Positions 1 through 6,090 of a stretch of 13,737 nt of DNA are shown in pieces. Each line of letters starts with the position of its first letter. Position 1 is the stretch's first letter. Origin of the DNA: Treponema sp. GTDB taxonomy: Bacteria > Spirochaetota > Spirochaetia > Treponematales > Breznakiellaceae. Location of the stretch: the NCBI GenBank assembly GCA_031275535.1, contig JAISOR010000090.1, positions 1 through 13,737 on the forward strand, given 5' to 3'. Position numbers and translations under genes: made by a program. The notes beneath the pieces were generated by a model. The model saw only the letters and a list, made by a program, of their open reading frames with translations, searched no databases and was not told the DNA's origin.

Positions 1-459
1 CCAGGAAATATCAATTACTTCTCCATTTATTATATTCCAAACATGAGGCCCATTTTGTTCCATGTTTATACCACGGTGTTCGATAATTTCCAGTTGCCTA
101 AGCAGGGAAAGCTCATAACATCCAAATCCGGCGTAATATAGATACAAAATTCCCTGCCATGAAAAAATTCCATGCGCATCAAGGCCGACTAATTCGGCCA
201 AATCCGCCGGCACTGTTGTTTTATTTACGGAATAAATTCCATCCTCAATAAATCCCTGTTGGGCGATAACTATATCTCCACCAAATTTTTCAAAAACACT
301 TAAAGCCTCAAAACCGCAATCTCTCTCCGGTGAATAAGGCGGAAGGCTTTCGGCAAGTCCCTTCAATTCTTGAGGCATCGGGACTCCTGGTTTGTTTGGT
401 AAGGTTCCGCAACCAGCCGCCATAATAATTAAAACACAAATTATGCCGTTTGCCCTCAT
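1..459 (-). CDS. Lipoprotein with transglutaminase-like active-site pattern (3' end cut by window edge)
   Basis: This frame is open for 153 codons from the ATG at 459 to the window edge, so the C-terminus is missing. An AGGAG ribosome site (466-470 in plus coordinates) lies 6 bases before the ATG. Residues 1-17 are a short basic start and hydrophobic stretch ending in MAAGC, a lipobox-like site that would acylate Cys17 and anchor the protein in a membrane. Near the end, GFGC (Cys114) is followed by GPHVWN (His139) and NGEVIDISW (Asp150). This Cys-His-Asp spacing, with the W-N and D-x-S-W context, resembles the transglutaminase-like (papain-fold) superfamily, whose members include peptidases and amidases. 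That assignment is inferred from motifs only, and the substrate is unknown. The gene is AT-richer than everything to its right and has its own promoter, so it may be acquired DNA. Confidence 0.72.
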   Translation of the reverse strand, partial: MRANGIICVLIIMAAGCGTLPNKPGVPMPQELKGLAESLPPYSPERDCGFEALSVFEKFGGDIVIAQQGFIEDGIYSVNKTTVPADLAELVGLDAHGIFSWQGILYLYYAGFGCYELSLLRQLEIIEHRGINMEQNGPHVWNIINGEVIDISW

Positions 460-488
460 GATTTACTCCTGCCCTTCCGGGTGTTTCC

Positions 489-517
489 AATTTACTGTTT
501 TTAAAATACTTTGTCAA
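489..517 (-). promoter_or_regulatory. Sigma-70-type promoter of the lipoprotein gene
   Basis: On the minus strand a perfect -35 TTGACA (512-517) is followed by a 17-bp spacer and a -10 TAAATT (489-494, 4 of 6 matches to consensus). Transcription would start near 482, giving a leader of about 22 nt that contains the AGGAG ribosome site. The position fits the lipoprotein gene starting at 459. It also means that gene need not depend on readthrough from the broken radical SAM gene upstream. Confidence 0.65.
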
Positions 518-550
518 GCATTGTTTAATATTCTCAAAACCAATTGCGCA

Positions 551-1584
551 TTAGTATACGCAATCAATTCCAAAATGAAGGAGGATCAACGCGGCCCTCG
601 TACAAATAGTGAATGATTTTTTTGACGAAAGGAGCGGAACAATCGTATTCATGACGGCGGAATATGAATGAGCAATACAGATCAGGCGCCAGGTTGCCCA
701 GAACAAAAGGGAAAGGGCATAGAGCGCCGAAAGGGGGGTAAAGATTCGGATGGATTTTCTGAAGGCCGGTATGGTTTGGAGCAGGGCCTTAAACACCAGA
801 CGCAGTTCGCGCGGGGAGAAACTCACCATCAGATCCTCTGATATGGCTCCATAGGCAGGCTTCTCCTTTCCCAGGTCCGTGGTTTCAAAACTCATGGGAT
901 AGCAGACATTAGCCATGGTAAAGCCCATGTTGAGAGCCTTGGTAAAAAAGGCGCTGAAGCCCCGGCGGAAGTTTTCAAGAAAGACCTCTTCGTCTCCCCC
1001 CTCGTCCAGGGGCGGAATCATCTCCCCGGCGATACAGCGGTTTATCCCCAGGTTGACGGCGGGGTACAAGCCCCGGGCATGGAACACCGGCAGGGCTTTG
1101 ACGATGCCCCCTACTACCCCCGGAAGGCCGCGCAGCCGCTCATGGGTTTCGGTATCCGCGGAGTCCATGCTGATCCAGAAATTCCGCAGGGGGCTTTTTA
1201 CCAGGGATTCGACAAGGGGGATCAACCGATCCAGGCCGGCGGCCTCTCCGCCGGGGGCGAACATATACCCGTTAGTGCCGCTGCGCAGGTAGGGGATTTT
1301 CAAATCCCCGGCATAATCCAGCAGGTTCAGGATCTCGGGGAGATTGATGAAAGGCTCCCCTCCGGTAAAGGACACCGCATCCACACCATTTTCAGCGCAC
1401 TCCTTAAGGACCCGCTTAATGGTTTCCGCCGGAAGCCTGGCCCGTTTGATTTCCGCTTCCCTCCGCATACCGCATTGGGGACAGCTTCCGTTGCAGTAAT
1501 TGGTGATCCGGATAACAAGCTGCCCGGGAAGCCGGAAGGCCGGGCCAAAGCCAGGGCCAGGAAACCGCTAAGCAAACCGCCCAT
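551..1584 (-). pseudogene. Radical SAM protein gene, apparently frameshifted at the 5' end and truncated at the 3' end
   Basis: The main frame (downstream of about 1567) carries NYCNGSCPQCG, a CxxxCxxC motif that binds the 4Fe-4S cluster of radical SAM enzymes, then VSFTGGEPF, the SAM-binding GGE motif. That frame has a TAG at 1568-1570 and no ATG, GTG or TTG before the Cys motif; its first ATG (1468) lies after the motif. The natural start is the ATG at 1582-1584, overlapping the glycosyltransferase stop as TGATG, but it lies in another frame. One extra base in the CCCGGG run (1523-1528) would join the two as MGGLLSGFLALALARPSGFPG then QLVIRITNYC. At the other end, sense ends around TPLSALYAL (about 715-740). 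The remaining in-frame sequence to the stop at 551 looks like the wrong frame of a different gene. Sequence error at the CCCGGG run is an alternative to true decay. The substrate is unknown. Confidence 0.7.
564..713 (-). pseudogene. Internal fragment of a zinc-dependent phospholipase C-like gene
   Basis: Read in the frame offset from the radical SAM tail, the minus strand gives about 50 protein-like residues: FPFVLGNLAPDLYCSFIFRR, then HEYDCSAPFVKKIIHYLYEG, then RVDPPSFWN and TGA at 564-566. The pattern F-x-L-G-x-x-x-P-D followed by S-F-x-x-x-R-H resembles, from memory, the region near the N-terminus of small proteins annotated as zinc-dependent phospholipase C family. No start codon precedes it: a TAA lies upstream at 789-791, and the residues between are not convincing. 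The N-terminus and the bulk of the metal-binding domain are absent, so this is a remnant fused to the end of the radical SAM gene. The family call rests on one short motif block, but the frame itself looks like real coding sequence. Confidence 0.42.
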
Positions 1585-2759
1585 CACGAGGCCCGTTTCA
1601 AGTACCGCCGCCGTTGTTCCTCAATTACCGCGGCATAGGTGTTTAAAAGCCCGTCAAAGACGTGGTTCCAGTCCCGGGCCAGGGCGGTCCTCCGGGCGTT
1701 TTCCGCCAGACCCAGGCGGAGTCCGGGATCTTCCATAAGGGTAATCAGATTTTTCAGAAAGGCTTCCCGGCGATCCTGGGGACAGAGCAGGGCGTTGTTT
1801 CCATGGGAAAGAAAATCCTTCACACCTCCGCCTTCCACCCCCGCCACCGGCAGCCCCGAGGCCATGGCCTCCAGCACGGCGTTGCCGAAGGTTTCGGTCC
1901 CCGAAGGAAAGGCGAAACAATCCGCCGAAGCGTAGATCTCCGAAAGTTCCCGGCCCCTTTTGAATCCCGTAAGAACCACATGGGGCAGCTTTTGCCTCCT
2001 GATTGTTTCGGTATAGGGGCCGTCCCCGGTAAATACAAACGCCGTTTTCCGGGGAAAACGGCGTTCAAGTTCGGTGACTGCGTAGAGCAGCATATCAAGG
2101 TTCTTTTCCGGGGAGAGACGGCCCACATAGAGAAATATACACTTCCCCTTTCCAATCCGGTTCCGCAGATCTTCGCTCCGGTATTCGGGGTTGAAGAGCG
2201 CCGCATCTATTCCCCGGGACCAGAGGCCCAGGTTCCGGTATTGCCTGCGGAAAAGATCCTCCAGGGTATGCCGGGAGGGGGCCAGGATCCGGTGGGCAAA
2301 ACGGTAAAACCAGGAAAGGTACTTTTCCAGCGCCGGTTTGAGGAACCCAAGGTTAAAGTAACGCAGATACTCGCCATAGTTGGTGTGGTAGCTCATTACC
2401 AGGGGCAGGTTGCGGGCAAGGGCGTAACGCATGCCCCGGAAGCCAATTCCCAGTTCGGTGGTTACATGAACCAGATCCGGCTGAAAGGCGTCGCAGATCT
2501 CATCAATTTTCCAAAAAGCGGGAAAGGCCAGCCTGCTTTTTGGGGAGAGCGGCACCTTGACTCCCTTGAAGCGGTACAGGCTCCGGTAAGGGGAACCGCG
2601 GTTCTCCCGGCGGGGAAGCGCGTCTTCCTCATCATAAGCCGGGGCTAAAATCGCATGGTGGATACGTTTTTCGCCCAGATATGCCGTAAGCCTGGACAGC
2701 GTATTGCTCACCCCGTTGACTTCCGGGTCATACGTGTCGGTAAAATACGCAATTCTCAT
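1584..2759 (-). CDS. GT4-family glycosyltransferase (family 1 / GT-B fold)
   Basis: The product is 391 residues, a usual length for GT4 enzymes. They transfer a sugar from a nucleotide-sugar donor to a lipid or glycan at the cytoplasmic face of the membrane. The N-terminal domain begins MRIAYFTDTYDPEVNGVSNT, the typical acceptor-domain start with the glycine loop seen in lipid mannosyl- and glucosyl-transferases. LVHVTTELGIGFRG and MSYHTNY follow, as in the MgtA/SqdX-like subgroup. The C-terminal donor domain has FLYVGRLSPEKNLDML, FTGDGPY and SGTETFGNAVLEAMASG, which contains the E-x7-E motif. The ATG at 2759 has a strong GGAGG ribosome site 4 bases upstream. The stop overlaps the ATG of the radical SAM reading frame (TGATG), so the two were probably coupled. 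Glycolipid or surface-glycan synthesis is likely, but donor and acceptor cannot be read from the sequence. Confidence 0.9.
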   Translation of the reverse strand: MRIAYFTDTYDPEVNGVSNTLSRLTAYLGEKRIHHAILAPAYDEEDALPRRENRGSPYRSLYRFKGVKVPLSPKSRLAFPAFWKIDEICDAFQPDLVHVTTELGIGFRGMRYALARNLPLVMSYHTNYGEYLRYFNLGFLKPALEKYLSWFYRFAHRILAPSRHTLEDLFRRQYRNLGLWSRGIDAALFNPEYRSEDLRNRIGKGKCIFLYVGRLSPEKNLDMLLYAVTELERRFPRKTAFVFTGDGPYTETIRRQKLPHVVLTGFKRGRELSEIYASADCFAFPSGTETFGNAVLEAMASGLPVAGVEGGGVKDFLSHGNNALLCPQDRREAFLKNLITLMEDPGLRLGLAENARRTALARDWNHVFDGLLNTYAAVIEEQRRRYLKRAS

Positions 2760-2813
2760 GCAGCCCTCCCTGTAATAAACCTGGCGTAATAATGCCGGCG
2801 GACTGTGAAAATC

Positions 2814-2842
2814 AGAATAAAAAAAAGTGAAATTTTAGTAAA
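2814..2842 (-). promoter_or_regulatory. Candidate promoter of the glycosyltransferase gene
   Basis: In a very AT-rich patch the minus strand has TTTACT (2837-2842) and TATTCT (2814-2819), separated by exactly 17 bp. Each matches the sigma-70 consensus at 4 of 6 positions. Initiation near 2807 would give a leader of about 47 nt before the glycosyltransferase ATG. Alternatives exist in this T-rich stretch, so the exact boxes are uncertain. Confidence 0.4.
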
Positions 2843-2860
2843 AAAGCGTTCTTTCCAAAA

Positions 2861-3071
2861 ATGTGGAACATGAGGATGGTCGTTTCAGACGGTTTTTACC
2901 TGGGGGAAGCCGGGGTAAGCAATGAACTGTTTCTGGTATGCTCTGTCCCTGCCAGGGGAAAGACTGGGCAAAACAGCGGATAGGTATGGGGAGCAATGGA
3001 CAATCGCAGAAACGAATCATAAAAACAGCAAACTATCCGCCGATGCCCTCAAAAAGGAATTAAATCTTTGA
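2861..3071 (+). pseudogene. Coding-like remnant, unrecognised
   Basis: Two overlapping plus-strand frames here have natural-looking codon use but neither makes a whole protein. Frame one starts at the ATG at 2861 and runs 40 residues (with VVSDGFYLGEAGVSNELFLV) to the TAG at 2981. Frame two, shifted by one base, starts at the ATG at 2922 and runs 49 residues (with NCFWYALSLPGERLGKTADR and YGEQWTIAETNHKN) to the TGA at 3069-3071. No good ribosome site precedes either ATG. I do not recognise the protein. It may be one frameshifted relic, a small gene starting at 2922, or noncoding DNA. The last codons run into the tRNA-derived repeat at 3062. Apart from this and the glycosyltransferase promoter, I see nothing else in 2760-3060. 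Confidence 0.2.
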
Positions 3072-3085
3072 GAGATACGGGACTC
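3062..3085 (-). repeat. Imperfect copy of the tRNA-Arg 3' end (att-like direct repeat)
   Basis: Bases 3062-3085 match 3160-3184 with one single-base gap and one mismatch, in the same orientation and 98 bp apart. The second copy covers the last 16 bases of the tRNA-Arg gene (acceptor stem and part of the T arm) plus about 8 bases beyond it. Short copies of a tRNA 3' end lying downstream of the tRNA are the classic footprint of site-specific integration by a tyrosine recombinase. No integrase is recognisable in the window. A simple local duplication is the alternative. The 74 bp between the copies hold a weak hairpin (3110-3126) and nothing coding. Confidence 0.6.
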
Positions 3086-3167
3086 CTCTCCATCACGCCC
3101 AGCTTCCTTGCCAGGCGCCTCCTGGCCGCCTTTCTTGCTAAACTTCTTGACAAAATATCAAATCTTC

Positions 3168-3241
<74 letters not shown>

Positions 3242-3256
3242 ATATGTGATTTTTCA

Positions 3257-3285
3257 ACTTTACCTTATTTCGATTCCGGTGTCAA
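3257..3285 (-). promoter_or_regulatory. Promoter of tRNA-Arg
   Basis: The minus strand has a perfect TTGACA (3280-3285), a 17-bp spacer and TAAAGT (3257-3262). Initiation would fall near 3250, about 9 bases before the mature 5' end of the tRNA. Both spacing and position suit a strong constitutive tRNA promoter. Confidence 0.7.
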
Positions 3286-3436
3286 TACCACGGGGAGAGA
3301 GTGTGAAGGATTGAGAGTGAGGAGTGAAGCGGGAAGAGGGCGGGGAGTTGAGTGAGGTGTGGGGCGTGGTTTGGCTTTCATTTATTGTATCCCGGATAAA
3401 GAGTAAAGGCTTTTGCCCTGCTTTAGCCCCCGGGCT
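3286..3436 (+). other. Noncoding spacer with a purine-rich, C-poor tract
   Basis: Between the divergent tRNA and maf promoters I see no gene. Bases 3292-3371 are almost free of C on the plus strand and rich in GAGTGA and GGGG words. G runs at 3331-3333, 3338-3340, 3342-3345 and 3361-3364 could in principle form a four-tract G-quadruplex, with loops of 4, 1 and 15 nt. The rest (3372-3436) is unremarkable. Any function is speculative. Confidence 0.35.
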
Positions 3437-3467
3437 GGTACTAAATAGCATAATAGGGTACTATAAT
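3437..3467 (+). promoter_or_regulatory. Candidate maf promoter with a 20-bp-spaced direct repeat
   Basis: A perfect -10 TATAAT lies at 3462-3467, 36 bases before the maf ATG. No good -35 stands at the right distance: TACTAA at 3439-3444 matches only 2 of 6. The 7-bp word GGTACTA occurs at 3437-3443 and again at 3457-3463, overlapping the -10, which is exactly two helical turns apart. An activator or repressor binding the repeat could explain the poor -35, but this is inference. Confidence 0.45.
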
Positions 3468-3502
3468 ACGCCTGCTCATTCATATATAAGGTGGTGGTAT
3501 AT

Positions 3503-4090
3503 ATGGAACCTATTATCTTGGCCTCCGGTTCCTTGCGAAGACAGGAATATTTGCGGCTTTTGGGACTTCCCTTTAGTATCATGCCGGCCCTCATAGACGA
3601 AAGCCCCTATGGAGGGCTGGGGCCAAAGGAATTGGCCGAGGATTTGGCGGTCCGAAAGATTAAGAAAATCGTGGAATTGCTTGCCGGACGGCTCCCTTCG
3701 TGGATCTGCGGGGCCGATACGGTTATTTCCGTTGACGGGGATATTTACGGGAAACCCCTGGACCGGGATGACGCGCAGCGGATGCTGACAAAATTACAGG
3801 GAAGGAAGCACGAGGTGGTTACCGCCATTGCCCTATATAATGGCAGGGAAAAAACCATCGATTGCCGCTCCGTGGTAAGCACCGTGTTCTTCGCATCCCT
3901 CTCAAAAGAAGAAATAGAATGGTATCTCAATACCGGGGAATGGCAGGGCGTCGCGGGGTCCTATAAAATCCAGGGCCTGGCGGGGTGTTTTGTGTCCGGA
4001 ATTAAGGGCTCCTATAGCGCCATTGTGGGCTTGCCAATGCATGAATTTTATGCCATGCTAAAGGAGAATGGTTATCCCTACGGGGGCTAA
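3503..4090 (+). CDS. maf: Maf-family nucleoside triphosphate pyrophosphatase
   Basis: The product is 195 residues, the usual Maf length. Maf enzymes hydrolyse noncanonical or excess nucleoside triphosphates (dTTP, UTP or modified bases) to the monophosphate and pyrophosphate in the cytoplasm. The family signature ILASGSLRRQEYLRLLGLPF is at the N-terminus, followed by the conserved DESPYG, ICGADTVISVDG with the catalytic Asp, IYGKPLD and GSYKIQGLAG. I chose the ATG at 3503 over the in-frame GTG at 3491 because GGTGG sits 8 bases before it and the signature then starts at residue 4. It is the first gene of the rightward run, with its own TATAAT, and is separated from rpsB by a hairpin-rich 190-bp leader. 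It may be transcribed apart from that cluster. Confidence 0.93.
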   Translation: MEPIILASGSLRRQEYLRLLGLPFSIMPALIDESPYGGLGPKELAEDLAVRKIKKIVELLAGRLPSWICGADTVISVDGDIYGKPLDRDDAQRMLTKLQGRKHEVVTAIALYNGREKTIDCRSVVSTVFFASLSKEEIEWYLNTGEWQGVAGSYKIQGLAGCFVSGIKGSYSAIVGLPMHEFYAMLKENGYPYGG

Positions 4091-4099
4091 TCATCTATT

Positions 4100-4279
4100 G
4101 GAATTTCGGCGTCAGGCATGAAATTCCGGGGCAAAGGCCTGGCCTTTTGCCTATTTTCCGCCGTCCTTTTCGACGGTGAGATAGAGGGAAGGCGCCGTCA
4201 GGACGCCCGAAAACGCCGGTTCCGGCCCTTTGGCCGGGAAAACGGGGGATATTCGGGGAAGGCGGCCAGGGAGGAAATT
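4100..4279 (+). promoter_or_regulatory. Structured leader upstream of rpsB
   Basis: Four good hairpins line up between the maf stop and the rpsB start. They are an 8-bp perfect stem GGAATTTC/GAAATTCC (4100-4107 with 4120-4127), GGCAAAGG/CCTTTTGCC with one bulge (4130-4151), CCGTC/GACGG (4161-4165 with 4172-4176), and CCGGCC/GGCCGG with a CTTT loop (4222-4237). An open frame runs through 4118-4279, but its sequence is Arg-rich and unlike S2. In other bacteria ribosomal protein S2 represses rpsB-tsf through the mRNA leader, so autoregulation is plausible. The structure is seen in the sequence; the regulation is inferred. Confidence 0.4.
4130..4157 (+). terminator. Possible intrinsic terminator or attenuator between maf and rpsB
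   Basis: An 8-bp stem with one bulged T and a CCTGG loop (4130-4151) is followed by TATTTT (4152-4157). The U tract is short and interrupted. It could end maf transcripts or act as an attenuator for rpsB. Confidence 0.35.
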
Positions 4280-5176
4280 TTGGCTGTAGTTACCATGAAA
4301 AATTTGCTTGAATCGGGGGTGCATTTCGGGCACCAGGTTAAGCGCTGGGATCCGCGGATGAAAAAATATATCTTCGCGGAACGGAACGGAATCCACATCA
4401 TCGATTTACAGAAAACCATCCAGGCCATCAAGGATGCCTACGAGGCGGTTCGTAAAACCGTCGCTTCGGGGAAAACGGTTCTCTTCGTGGGTACCAAGAA
4501 ACAGGCCCAACAGGCCATACAGAAAGAGGCCGAGCGCTGCGGGATGTTTTTCGTGAATAACCGTTGGCTCGGCGGCATGTTGACCAACTTTGTTACCATA
4601 AAGAAATCGCTGCTCCGTCTAAAAAAGCTGGAAAAGATGGAGGTGGACGGAACCTTTGAAAATCTTACGAAGAAAGAAATAGCCTCCCTGGGCAAGGAGC
4701 GGGCCAAGCTCCAGAAAAACCTGGGGGGCATAAAAGAGATGAAGGATCCCCCGGGCATACTCTTTATCATCGATACCCGCAAAGAGGCCATCGCGGTGGC
4801 GGAGGCCCAGCGCATGGGGATCCCCATTGTGGCGGTGGTGGATACCAACTGTAACCCCGATGGTATCGACTATCCCATCCCCGGCAACGACGACGCCATC
4901 CGGGCGATTACCCTCTTTACCCAGATCGTCGCCAATGCGGTGGTGGAGGCCGATAATGAGGCGGGGCTCAAGATCATCGAAACCCTGGGAGACGAAGAAG
5001 AGGAACAGGAAGAGGTCCTGACCGATGCGTCCATCAAAGAAGAGGATCGGGAAATTGATATTGAATCCTACTCTTCAACTCCAGCCGCCGAACCCAAGGC
5101 CGCGCCGGAGGCGGAGGAGCCTGCCGAGGAAGACAGGCTTCCCGTGGATGTCGATAAGGTATACGACGAAGAATAA
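4280..5176 (+). CDS. rpsB: 30S ribosomal protein S2
   Basis: S2 binds the 30S subunit late in assembly and is needed for S1 docking and mRNA binding. The start is the TTG at 4280, preceded by GGAGG with a 5-base gap. It gives (M)[18 protein letters not shown], the treponemal S2 beginning, whereas the in-frame ATG at 4295 would remove five conserved residues. The S2 signatures are all present: [52 protein letters not shown] and [20 protein letters not shown]. The protein is 298 residues, longer than the roughly 240 of E. coli S2. The extra C-terminus after about residue 235 is acidic, Pro- and Ala-rich and ends VDKVYDEE; an acidic tail of this kind also occurs in other treponemes. tsf follows after 43 bp, the classic rpsB-tsf pair. 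Confidence 0.97.
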   Translation: MAVVTMKNLLESGVHFGHQVKRWDPRMKKYIFAERNGIHIIDLQKTIQAIKDAYEAVRKTVASGKTVLFVGTKKQAQQAIQKEAERCGMFFVNNRWLGGMLTNFVTIKKSLLRLKKLEKMEVDGTFENLTKKEIASLGKERAKLQKNLGGIKEMKDPPGILFIIDTRKEAIAVAEAQRMGIPIVAVVDTNCNPDGIDYPIPGNDDAIRAITLFTQIVANAVVEADNEAGLKIIETLGDEEEEQEEVLTDASIKEEDREIDIESYSSTPAAEPKAAPEAEEPAEEDRLPVDVDKVYDEE

Positions 5177-5219
5177 GGGCCCCTTCAAAAAGGAAACCCT
5201 ACTATAAGGAGCAGCATAG

Positions 5220-6068
5220 ATGGAAATCAGCGCGTCTGATGTTAAGAGGCTTCGGGAAAAGACCGGGGCGGGAATGATGGAATGCAAGAACGCTTTAGTC
5301 AGCACCGAAGGCAATTTTGAGCAAGCGGAAAAGCTGTTAAAGGAAAAGGGCCTGGCCGCGGTGGAAAAACGGGCGGACCGGGCAACCAACGAGGGAAAGA
5401 TCTTTATCAAAATAAAGGATCGTGCCGCGGTGCTGGTAGAACTGGCGTCGGAAACCGATTTTGTGGCCCGGAATCCCGAATTCATCACCCTGGGGGAAAC
5501 TATCGCGGACCGGATCCTGGAAAAGGCCTATACCGATCTGAATGATGAGCTTACCGGAATGGTTACCGATCTGGCTACCAAGATCCGGGAAAACATGAGC
5601 CTTAAACGCTTTAAGGTGGTACAGGCCGGCCCGGATGAATACCTTACCCAGTATATCCACGGCGATGGGGCCATCGGGGTGGTGGTAAAATTAGGGGCCG
5701 ATAAGCAGGAAGCCCTGGCGCAAAAAGAGGTGCAGACCTTTGCCTTCAACCTGGCCCTGCATATTGCGGCCTTTAACCCCGTGGCCCTGGATAGGACCAA
5801 GGTCGATCCGGCGTTCCTCAAGGAACAGGAAGAGATCTTCCATAAACAGATGGAGGGGGATGAAAAGCTTAAGGGCAAACCCGCCAATGTGATCGAAAAT
5901 ATTCTCAAGGGCAAGGTCAACAAATACCTTTCGGACATCTGTCTTTTGGAACAGGCCTATGTGAAGGATGAAAAATTAACCGTAACCCAGGCTCTGGCGG
6001 AATACGGCAAGCAGGCGGGGGCGGTTTTGACGGTCAGGGATTATGTATATTTTAAGGTAGGCGCATAG
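5220..6068 (+). CDS. tsf: Translation elongation factor Ts
   Basis: EF-Ts is the guanine nucleotide exchange factor that regenerates EF-Tu-GTP in the cytoplasm. The 282-residue product begins with the UBA-like N-terminal domain (SASDVKRLREKTGAGMMECK), then has the core signature ELASETDFVARNPEF that contacts EF-Tu, and later IHGDGAIGVVVKLGADK and NLALHIAAFNP of the dimerisation domain. The length matches the family. AGGAG (5207-5211) lies 8 bases before the ATG. It sits 43 bp after rpsB and 22 bp before frr, consistent with one translation operon. Nothing is unusual in the sequence. Confidence 0.97.
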   Translation: MEISASDVKRLREKTGAGMMECKNALVSTEGNFEQAEKLLKEKGLAAVEKRADRATNEGKIFIKIKDRAAVLVELASETDFVARNPEFITLGETIADRILEKAYTDLNDELTGMVTDLATKIRENMSLKRFKVVQAGPDEYLTQYIHGDGAIGVVVKLGADKQEALAQKEVQTFAFNLALHIAAFNPVALDRTKVDPAFLKEQEEIFHKQMEGDEKLKGKPANVIENILKGKVNKYLSDICLLEQAYVKDEKLTVTQALAEYGKQAGAVLTVRDYVYFKVGA

Positions 6069-6090
6069 GGCGCAAAAAACGGAGACGGGC

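Noticed and set aside
551..700. The hydrophobic tail SLLFWATWRLIC as a membrane anchor of the radical SAM protein
   Set aside because: The same bases in the next frame give a better conserved protein block, so the tail is more likely an out-of-frame reading after a gene fusion.
915..1738. Plus-strand open frames opposite the radical SAM gene
   Set aside because: They are Arg/Pro-rich antisense products; the minus strand carries the Fe-S and SAM motifs.
1662..2648. A 328-codon open frame on the plus strand opposite the glycosyltransferase
   Set aside because: It is a shadow of the GT4 gene. There is no ribosome site, and its composition is that of antisense translation.
3110..3126. Hairpin GCCAGG/CCTGGC as a terminator of the tRNA transcript
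   Set aside because: The 6-bp stem is not followed by a T run on the minus strand, and the T-rich sequence on the plus side is weak.
3491..3502. A GTG at 3491 as the maf start
   Set aside because: It lies within the likely ribosome site GGTGG. The ATG at 3503 has correct spacing and starts just before the family signature.
4118..4279. An ATG at 4118 extending S2 by 54 residues
   Set aside because: The extension is Arg-rich, has no S2 similarity and overlaps hairpins. The TTG at 4280 has the ribosome site and gives the conserved N-terminus.
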